From the NCBI GenBank assembly GCA_947472645.1, contig CANJBQ010000005.1, positions 1 through 64,000 on the forward strand: a stretch of DNA of 64,000 bases, in the 5' to 3' direction. Source of the DNA: Burkholderiaceae bacterium (GTDB taxonomy: Bacteria; Pseudomonadota; Gammaproteobacteria; Burkholderiales; Burkholderiaceae). The translations under genes were made by a program, and so were the position numbers. The notes under the pieces were generated by a model that searched no databases, was not told where the DNA came from, and saw nothing but the letters and a program-made list of their open reading frames with translations. The number at the start of each line of letters is the position of its first letter. Within the stretch, counting starts at the first letter, position 1. Below are positions 58,003-64,000 of this stretch, piece by piece.

Positions 58003-59376
58003 ATGGCCATCAATACCCAAGTAACTGCAGACCAAAACGCGCCTCCAATTACACAAATCCTTGCAAAATTCATTAGCTCTCACCCTTCTAAAGGATGGAG
58101 TGATTCCGTAGATCATGAGGCACATCGTACTTTTATGAATTGGTTAGGTTGTGCGGTTGGTGCAGCAAATCATGAAAGTGTTCTAGCAAGTTTAGGCGCC
58201 GTTCAAGAATTTAACCCCGCGCCCCAGGCAAGTATCTTGGGGCGTCATGAAAAAGTAGATATGGCCAATGCCGCATTAATTAATGGCATAAGCTCACACA
58301 CCTTTGATTATGATGATACCCATTTAAAAACGGTGATTCATCCGGCGGGACCTGTTGCCTCTGCACTCGTTGCATTAGCTGAGCAGAAGGGGTCCTCTGG
58401 GAGAGAGTTAATTGATGCGCTCGTGATTGGAATTGATGTTGCCTGTCGCATTGGTAACGCAATGTATCCCAATCATTACGATCGGGGCTGGCATATTACT
58501 GGCTCGACTGGAACCGTCGGTGCCGCGGCAGCGTGCGCTAGACTACTCCATCTTTCAGAGGCTCAAACGGCAATGGCTATAGGGATAGCAGCTTCTCAAC
58601 CAGTAGGATTTCGGGAGCAGTTTGGCACAATGACCAAGCCCTTTCATCCTGGCGGAGCCGCTAAAGCTGGTCTGACCTCAGCACTATTAGCGAAACACGG
58701 ATTCACTGCAAGTCCCAGAGCGCTCGAAGCTCCTAGAGGCATGATTCAATCCATCTCAACTAAATATGATTGGAATGAAATTACTGAAGAGCTTGGCCAA
58801 CGGTTTGAAATCTCTCTAAACACCTATAAACCATTTGCCTGCGGTATTGTGATTCATCCAAGTATTGATGCTTGTTCACAGCTTCGTGAACAAGGCGTTA
58901 CCGCAGATAATTTAGATCGTCTCGAATTGAAAGTTCATCACTTGGTACTTGAGTTAACCGGTAAGAAAACTCCAAAAGATGGTCTAGAAGGTAAATTTAG
59001 TGTTTATCATGGGTGTGCTTGTGGCATCTTTTATGGACAAGCCTCTGAAGAGCAATATCAAGATGCTGTTGTTCAAAGTCCTGAAATGGTTGCGCTACGC
59101 GCCAAAGTTCAAGCTACAGTAGATAACTCAATCGATGAGGCCTCTGTTGATGTAACGGCTTACCTGAAAGATGGTCGTAAGATTCATCTCTTTGTGGAGC
59201 ATGCAATTGGCTCATTAAAAAACCCGATGACGGATGATCAACTGAATCAGAAATTTACGAATCTTAGCGTCCCAGTCATTGGGGTGAAAGAAACGGCATC
59301 CCTTCTTGCTGCATGTTGGGATTTAAAAAGTCTGCAGAATTTGCAAGGTTTGCTTGGACACTCAAAACCTGTATAA
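58003..59376 (+). CDS. MmgE/PrpD family protein
   Basis: Member of the 2-methylcitrate dehydratase / cis-aconitate decarboxylase / iminodisuccinate epimerase fold, 457 residues. Diagnostic parts are FMNWLGCAVGAANHESV, NGISSHTFDYDDTHLKTVIHPAGPV (His/Asp active-site region) and FGTMTKPFHPGGAAKAGLTSALLAKHGFTA. It has no prpB or prpC neighbour, so the propionate pathway is not indicated. Being read with a Bug receptor suggests that an imported carboxylic acid is its substrate; the reaction cannot be named. Confidence 0.9.
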   Translation: MAINTQVTADQNAPPITQILAKFISSHPSKGWSDSVDHEAHRTFMNWLGCAVGAANHESVLASLGAVQEFNPAPQASILGRHEKVDMANAALINGISSHTFDYDDTHLKTVIHPAGPVASALVALAEQKGSSGRELIDALVIGIDVACRIGNAMYPNHYDRGWHITGSTGTVGAAAACARLLHLSEAQTAMAIGIAASQPVGFREQFGTMTKPFHPGGAAKAGLTSALLAKHGFTASPRALEAPRGMIQSISTKYDWNEITEELGQRFEISLNTYKPFACGIVIHPSIDACSQLREQGVTADNLDRLELKVHHLVLELTGKKTPKDGLEGKFSVYHGCACGIFYGQASEEQYQDAVVQSPEMVALRAKVQATVDNSIDEASVDVTAYLKDGRKIHLFVEHAIGSLKNPMTDDQLNQKFTNLSVPVIGVKETASLLAACWDLKSLQNLQGLLGHSKPV

Positions 59377-59380
59377 AGGA

Positions 59381-59402
59381 GGAGGATATTAATCCTCCTT
59401 TT
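59381..59402. terminator. Intrinsic terminator after MmgE/PrpD gene
   Basis: GGAGGAT and ATCCTCC form a 7-bp stem around ATTA with four Ts after it on the plus strand. It sits between the PrpD gene and the convergent third Bug gene. The T-run is short and the minus strand has only AAAGGA upstream, so it works better for the plus strand. Confidence 0.8.
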
Positions 59403-59420
59403 ACTTGGCGAAGTTACAAC

Positions 59421-60407
59421 TTAATTACCCTTTAGGTTTGCTGCCTTGGTAATACGATAAGAAACGACCATCTCATCACGAATGAATTTATTAAATCCAT
59501 CGGGTGACATGATAAATGGCTCAGCACCCAATTTAGCAAATCGCTCTTTGACTTCTTTGTTTTCAAGTGCCTTTGTTACTTCATCATTCATTTTTTTAAT
59601 GACTGGAGCAGGAACTCCTGCTGGCGCCAGTAATCCGACCCATAAGACATAGTCTGAGTCAGGAATCCCTGCTTCTAGAGTTGTGGGAACATTTGGTAGG
59701 AGTGACGTTCTTTTTGAAGTGCTAATCGCTAAAGCTTTTAATTTTCCACTTTGGACTAAAGACAAAGCTGAACCCAGCGGTGAGAAAAACCAATCAATCC
59801 GACCACCAATAACTTCTGAATTAGCCTCAGGAGTTCCCTTATAAGGTACATGAGTCGCCTTAATATTGGCCGCTAAATTAAATTTTTCTGCATTTAAGTG
59901 TGTGGCGCTTCCGACGCCCGCTGATCCAAAATTTAATTCGCCAGGCTTTGCCTTTGATGCCGCCACAAGATCTGCGAGTGTTTTCCAAGGCTTCGCCGGG
60001 GATACGACCAGCACATTTGGCGTTGCGCCCAAAGTAGCGACACCTGTTAAATCTTTTAATGTGTCATAAGACAGGTTACTGTAAATAAATGGGTTCAGAG
60101 TATGTCCAGAAGAATGGACTAAAAATGTATAGCCATCCGCCTCTGCTTTAGCCACTTGTCCAGCGGCAATCGTTCCGCCAGCGCCGGGTTTATTTTCAAT
60201 AATGATAGGCTGACCAAGGTTTGTTGACATGACGTCAGCAACTGCTCTAGCAATAATATCTGTGGCACTTCCCGCAGTAAAAGCAACAACAAAATGTATC
60301 GGCTTAGTCGGATAAGCTTGTCCAAACGTATTAAAACCCAGCGTCATTAGAGTAAGTGCCGCCACAAGTTTGATCATATTCAATACTTTATTATTTTTAA
60401 GGTTCAT
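59421..60407 (-). CDS. Bug-family periplasmic solute-binding protein (third)
   Basis: TctC/Bug receptor of 328 residues. A signal peptide (MIKLVAALTLMTLGFNTFGQA) is followed by YPTKPIHFVVAFTAGSATDIIARAVADVM, where the usual GG-type loop reads AGSATD, then IENKPGAGGTIAAGQVAKAEADGYTFLVHS. It is last in the minus-strand run oxidoreductase, oxidoreductase, amidohydrolase, Bug, 18 bp after the amidohydrolase stop, suggesting that it imports the amide or N-heterocycle that the amidohydrolase opens. Confidence 0.93.
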   Translation of the reverse strand: MNLKNNKVLNMIKLVAALTLMTLGFNTFGQAYPTKPIHFVVAFTAGSATDIIARAVADVMSTNLGQPIIIENKPGAGGTIAAGQVAKAEADGYTFLVHSSGHTLNPFIYSNLSYDTLKDLTGVATLGATPNVLVVSPAKPWKTLADLVAASKAKPGELNFGSAGVGSATHLNAEKFNLAANIKATHVPYKGTPEANSEVIGGRIDWFFSPLGSALSLVQSGKLKALAISTSKRTSLLPNVPTTLEAGIPDSDYVLWVGLLAPAGVPAPVIKKMNDEVTKALENKEVKERFAKLGAEPFIMSPDGFNKFIRDEMVVSYRITKAANLKGN

Positions 60408-60425
60408 GCTTGTCTCTCTTTTTAG

Positions 60426-61766
60426 TTATAAACCAAGTGCTTTTGTAATCTTTTTGGCTGATGCGTTCAGTAACTCTATCTTAGGAGCTAAATGCATATT
60501 GAGCAATTCTCCACCTTTCTTTTTCCATTGGCCAGCGATCATCACATTCTCAATATTTGCTAAGCTGGTTTGCATGACGACCGCACTTACTGGATCATTG
60601 ACAGGTTGCATATTAAGGTCAGACGCTCGAATCATAACAATATCCGCTTGCTTACCCGCCTTTAAAGTGCCGATTCGATCTAATTGGCCTAAGACTCTAG
60701 CACCCTCTATCGTTATCCAACTTAGTGCCTGCCTCGTTGTGATTGTGCTTGTTGGTGGAATGGTTGCATGTTTTTGACGATAATCAAAATTATCTAAACT
60801 ACGCTGTATTCCTAAGGCGATTCTTGCTTGTATAAACATCTCACCACCACATACACTTTCTAAATCAACTCCAAGAGACGGCGCTTTCCCAAAGTCTCTT
60901 AGACGCCCCGTCAGGGGATGACCATGACCTTGTGACATTTCACTTTCTGCGGTTGCAGAAAACGTCATCCCTAAATCACAAAATCGTTTTAACTGTTCAT
61001 CGTTCAGTGCGTGACCATGCACAATATTAATTGCTGGACCTAGTAAACCTTTAGATTCCAGTACCTGCCAGCCTTCAGGAGTTCTGGCGGGACCGCCACC
61101 TTGATGCATAGAAGCAATCATCTTCATGTCTTTTACCATGGCAAAGTCATGCAGTGCTACATCTAAAGTGGAGTAATGTGGTCCCAAGATAGCAGCGCCA
61201 ATAGAGATTAAATCTTGGCTCCCATAAGCCGCAACCAATCTCTCTAATTCTTTTTTGGGGTGTGGTCTTTCCCAAAAAGGAGTTTCGCCTTCTTTTGGTT
61301 CTGGCTTTGGAGTCCCATGAAAAAATGCGGCTCGAATCCCAGATTCCATTAATCCTTTAATGGCAGCGTCATTATGCTCAGATGTTTTATTGTTATGACA
61401 CCAATCAACTAGCGTTGTAGTTCCGCAATTGATTTGATTCAACGCCCCCATACACGTAGCAATATACAAATCTTCTGGTTCAAAAACAGTGGCCAATCCA
61501 GAGTGCATCTTTTGAAAATATTCGAGTAAGGTCCAGTTCGCGGCAACCCCTCTTAAAGCTGTCTGCCAAGTATGCATATGGGCATTGATGAGGCCAGGAA
61601 TAACAATATAACCAGCCCCATTAATAACCTCATCTGCGGCAACATCAATCCGTTTAGAGATTTCTTTGATCTCAGATCCTTCAATCAATATATCTGAATC
61701 TAATAATTCACCTTGTGCATCCATTGTTACTATAGTCGCACCACGAATCAACGTTTTTTTTGTCAT
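60426..61766 (-). CDS. Amidohydrolase of the TRZ/ATZ type
   Basis: Metal-dependent deaminase or hydrolase of N-heterocycles, 446 residues. Metal ligands: HMHTWQTALRG (HxH near 67), SMHQGG, VHGHAL and the Asp in GVDLES. The glutamate of SAH/guanine deaminases that follows the HALN helix is not obvious. The closest named members I can think of are 8-oxoguanine deaminase, atrazine-type chlorohydrolase and cytosine deaminase. GLINAHMHTW and MFIQARIALGIQRS fit the group. The substrate is undetermined. It lies one base before the dehydrogenase gene and 18 bp upstream of a Bug gene. Confidence 0.88.
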   Translation of the reverse strand: MTKKTLIRGATIVTMDAQGELLDSDILIEGSEIKEISKRIDVAADEVINGAGYIVIPGLINAHMHTWQTALRGVAANWTLLEYFQKMHSGLATVFEPEDLYIATCMGALNQINCGTTTLVDWCHNNKTSEHNDAAIKGLMESGIRAAFFHGTPKPEPKEGETPFWERPHPKKELERLVAAYGSQDLISIGAAILGPHYSTLDVALHDFAMVKDMKMIASMHQGGGPARTPEGWQVLESKGLLGPAINIVHGHALNDEQLKRFCDLGMTFSATAESEMSQGHGHPLTGRLRDFGKAPSLGVDLESVCGGEMFIQARIALGIQRSLDNFDYRQKHATIPPTSTITTRQALSWITIEGARVLGQLDRIGTLKAGKQADIVMIRASDLNMQPVNDPVSAVVMQTSLANIENVMIAGQWKKKGGELLNMHLAPKIELLNASAKKITKALGL

Positions 61767-62693
61767 TTAATTTGCCTCTAATCCATCACTAATCGTTTTA
61801 TTTTCTGATTTGAGTTCTAGTCCTGCATCTTTTGCAACCTCTATTATCAGCGCAGAAAAATCGATATCGCCATAGCCGCGCCCAATCATTCTTGCAACAG
61901 ACTCTCTTGTTGCTGCTGCACTTGGCATAGAAACCCCATTAGCTTTAGCTGCCGCCATTCCTAAATCCATGTCTTTTAAAAGTAACTCTGGTGTAAATGT
62001 CACTGCTTCAAAATTAAGATTCGTTAATACTGGAGTTTTATATCGCGTATACATTGAGCCTAATACAGAATCATTAATGCTTTCTAAAAATAAATGGCGG
62101 GGTATACCAGCTTTTTCAGCAAGTACGGTAATTTCACATAAATTTTGAATCACTACTCCAAACATCGTGTTGTGGGCAATTTTCCAAACTCGCGCTAATT
62201 CACCCTCACCAATCCACATACATTTTCTAGACATTGCTTGGAAATACGGCTCTACTTTGTCATACAAAGCACGTGGCCCAGAAGAGACCATTAATAATTT
62301 TCCTGCTTTAGCAACTTTCGCATTACCCGATACAGGTGCACACAAGTAGGCCACTCCTAAAGCTTCTAACTCTTTCCGAACTTCAGCTGAACCCTCTTGC
62401 GAAATCGATGAGCTATCCACAACGACTTTGGGTTTTGTTGCTGTCGTGACTAGTCCACCAGGTCCAAACAATACTTGCTTTAAATCCTTTGTCGTAGAAA
62501 CCATCGTAATCACAGTTTCACAGGCAGCCAAATCAAGAATGTTATCAACCACAGTGGCGCCATATTCAGCTAATGGATCAGCTTTGCTTCGTGTGCGGTT
62601 CCATACATCTACGCCATACCCTGCTTTGGTGAGTCTTTTAACCATCGCCTCACCCATACGACCAAGTCCAATCCAGCCTATTTTTTGAGCCAT
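61767..62693 (-). CDS. 3-hydroxyisobutyrate dehydrogenase-type oxidoreductase (first)
   Basis: NAD(P)-dependent beta-hydroxyacid dehydrogenase, 308 residues from the ATG at 62693, which follows GGAG by 8 nt; the track's 62714 start is upstream of this site. GWIGLGRMGEAMVKRL is the Rossmann loop, APVSGNAKVAKAGKLLMVSSG the substrate loop, and WKIAHNTM holds the catalytic Lys and Asn (KxxxN). The substrate loop is SGN rather than the usual SGG. It follows the second dehydrogenase gene on the same strand and precedes the amidohydrolase. Confidence 0.88.
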   Translation of the reverse strand: MAQKIGWIGLGRMGEAMVKRLTKAGYGVDVWNRTRSKADPLAEYGATVVDNILDLAACETVITMVSTTKDLKQVLFGPGGLVTTATKPKVVVDSSSISQEGSAEVRKELEALGVAYLCAPVSGNAKVAKAGKLLMVSSGPRALYDKVEPYFQAMSRKCMWIGEGELARVWKIAHNTMFGVVIQNLCEITVLAEKAGIPRHLFLESINDSVLGSMYTRYKTPVLTNLNFEAVTFTPELLLKDMDLGMAAAKANGVSMPSAAATRESVARMIGRGYGDIDFSALIIEVAKDAGLELKSENKTISDGLEAN

Positions 62694-62732
62694 ACTAAAT
62701 TCTCCAGTGTTCATTCATGTTATTACGGTTGA

Positions 62733-63608
62733 TTAATTACGTAGTCCTGCTTTTCTTTCTAATACCCGAATAATGGCAGCATAATCTAATTGACCATCAC
62801 CCTCTGCTACTGCTTGGTGCATCCAATCTAATGTTGTTTGAGTTTGGGCTAGTGGCGCGCCAAGCTCTTTTGCAGCATCCGTGATTAAAGATAAATCCTT
62901 AATCATTTGTTCTACCGTAAAAGTAGGTGAAAAGTCTCTATTACCCATTGGTTTGCCTAATTGATTCATTTTGGCTTTCATGATGGTTGAGCCAGGAGCG
63001 CTATTCGTCAGAACTTCCCACATGTCTTCCCATTGGAGATTGCCCAGTCTTCCTAAGGTCAATCCCTCTGCTAACATTGCACTTGTTTGTGCGATCAGTA
63101 GATTAACCACTAACTTCATCAACCGAGCCTGTTCTTTCCCACCCAAATAAAATACTTTACTTCCCCAGCTGGATAACATCGGTAAAGCTTGGTCATAAAT
63201 ATCCTTTGATCCTGAGGTTAAGACCGTTAATTGTGCCGCTGCGGCCATATGATTGTTACCTGATACAGCAACTCTCAAATAGGGAATTTTTTTATCCTGC
63301 ATCCATGATGCCGCCGTACTAGATGCAGAAATAGAAATCGTACTTGTGTCTACATAGACTGCGGTTGTACTCACATTCTCACTAATATATTTTGCAATGC
63401 CCAAAAAAGCTTCATCATTTGGCATTGAGGTAAAGATCCAATCTGCCCAGAGATAATCTTCAGTTCCGCCAATGTCTAAGCCAACTTGTTTTGCCATTTC
63501 TACTTGCGCCGGATTAATATCGATAACTTTGATAGGATGGCCCAATTTCTTTAAATGGGATGACAAGGGTAGTCCCATCTTTCCGATACCGATAAACAGA
63601 ATATTCAT
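62733..63608 (-). CDS. 3-hydroxyisobutyrate dehydrogenase-type oxidoreductase (second)
   Basis: Second beta-hydroxyacid dehydrogenase, 291 residues. FIGIGKMGLPLSSHLK binds the nucleotide, VSGNNHMAAAAQLTVLTSG is the substrate loop (again SGN), and MKLVVNLL has the KxxxN catalytic pair. It is only distantly similar to the neighbour, so not a recent duplication. It is the first gene of the four-gene minus-strand run, with a CRP-like palindrome 15 bp before its start. Confidence 0.87.
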   Translation of the reverse strand: MNILFIGIGKMGLPLSSHLKKLGHPIKVIDINPAQVEMAKQVGLDIGGTEDYLWADWIFTSMPNDEAFLGIAKYISENVSTTAVYVDTSTISISASSTAASWMQDKKIPYLRVAVSGNNHMAAAAQLTVLTSGSKDIYDQALPMLSSWGSKVFYLGGKEQARLMKLVVNLLIAQTSAMLAEGLTLGRLGNLQWEDMWEVLTNSAPGSTIMKAKMNQLGKPMGNRDFSPTFTVEQMIKDLSLITDAAKELGAPLAQTQTTLDWMHQAVAEGDGQLDYAAIIRVLERKAGLRN

Positions 63609-63622
63609 TTTTTGTCTTAAAT

Positions 63623-63638
63623 TGTGATTTATATCACT
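63623..63638. promoter_or_regulatory. CRP/FNR-like palindrome before the catabolic operon
   Basis: TGTGA-N6-TCACT matches the CRP box TGTGA-N6-TCACA at nine of ten positions. The perfect core is GTGAT-TTAT-ATCAC. It lies 15 bp before the start codon at 63608, overlapping the likely leader or -10 region, which would fit repression more than CRP-type activation. A GntR-type repressor could also use a GTGAT-type site. Confidence 0.5.
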
Positions 63639-63695
63639 TTTATAATTAGCTAATAGATTTCAAGGATAAACTATTTTTTGTAAAAATTAGGTGTA

Positions 63696-64000
63696 TTAGT
63701 ATTTTTTTCGAATATCATCACCAGCCGTTGAGCTCATCGTCCGCTGCCTCCATAGCCCCCAAATTGGCAAAATTAAAACTAAGATAAAAGCTAATTGAAA
63801 ATCATGATTACTGGGGATGTTAGAATTTCCTTGGTTGAATGATGTCGCAATACTTAGGGCTAAAGACCCTACGGCAATACCTAAGGCCATACTTAACTGC
63901 ACACCGGTGCTCGCTAATGCAGATGCTGCGCCCATTTTATTTTGTGGGACATCTGCTAAACCCAATGTATTAATTGACGTGAATTGCATAGATCTTACTA
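63696..64000 (-). CDS. MFS transporter, C-terminal part (cut by window end)
   Basis: The last 101 codons of a major facilitator of the 14-helix multidrug (EmrB/DHA2) type. The reading frame stays open upstream of the track's ATG at 63989 (codons V-R-S-M-Q-F), so the gene continues beyond base 64000. MQFTSINTLGLADVPQNKMGAASALASTGVQLSMALGIAVG is the conserved segment around helices 11-13, followed by FQLAFILVLILPIWGLW, the last helix. The substrate cannot be told. It reads in the same direction as the catabolic run, 87 bp upstream of it. Confidence 0.85.
   Translation of the reverse strand, partial: VRSMQFTSINTLGLADVPQNKMGAASALASTGVQLSMALGIAVGSLALSIATSFNQGNSNIPSNHDFQLAFILVLILPIWGLWRQRTMSSTAGDDIRKKY

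Overview
The window looks like chromosome of a low-GC betaproteobacterium of the order Burkholderiales, most like the freshwater genus Polynucleobacter. This is judged from gene content and order (PhaM, a MetH split into two genes, SlmA-MetX-MetW, a degenerate-zinc-finger DksA, Bug-type periplasmic receptors, an SAH riboswitch before ahcY), not from a database search. Almost all of it is dense housekeeping DNA: about 60 genes, many overlapping by 1-4 bp in operons. I see no tRNA, rRNA, CRISPR array, insertion sequence or prophage, and no gap over 300 bases without a gene.

Layout. 1-4.6 kb: the N-terminal part of argS (cut by the window edge), a DUF1840 gene and the two-gene methionine synthase. 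4.6-9.7 kb: phaM, two metallo-beta-lactamase-fold hydrolases, aceK and a beta-carbonic anhydrase. 9.7-15.2 kb (minus): pteridine-reductase-like SDR, folB, ttcA, glmU, glmS and a tiny membrane ORF. 15.2-21.7 kb: a MidA-type methyltransferase, the slt / NDUFA9-like / cca operon, 5-formyl-THF cyclo-ligase and a DUF1439 protein. 21.7-25.4 kb: the activated-methyl cycle (metF, ahcY, metK) with two different riboswitches. 25.4-34.1 kb: two LpxL-type acyltransferases, dapF, pyrE, xth, then slmA-metX-metW-ampG and argB. 34.2-38.4 kb: a probable metal (zinc) group of a small secreted protein, a ZnuD-like TonB receptor, a DksA that lacks most zinc ligands and a His-rich CobW-type GTPase. 38.4-44.5 kb: gatC-gatA-gatB-DUF484-xerC-rlmI. 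44.6-50.1 kb: the rod-shape operon mreB-mreC-mreD-mrdA-rodA. 50.2-56 kb: HU, dsbB, a GDT1-family exporter, small membrane and secreted proteins, prfC. 56-64 kb: an accessory catabolic region with three orphan Bug receptors, an MmgE/PrpD protein, an amidohydrolase, two HIBADH-type dehydrogenases and the end of an MFS exporter.

How the genes work together. Methionine and one-carbon metabolism recurs: MetH regenerates methionine, MetK makes SAM, AhcY clears SAH, MetF and the cyclo-ligase feed methyl-folate, FolB and the SDR serve pterin synthesis, and MetX/MetW start methionine synthesis. metK appears to be controlled by a SAM-II-like aptamer with its own promoter and intrinsic terminator. ahcY-metF is controlled by an SAH riboswitch for which I can draw a ribosome-site-masking expression platform. 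These two leaders, the metal group and the catabolic region with two operator-like palindromes are the parts most worth following up. I found no clearly new defence, mobile or biosynthetic system.
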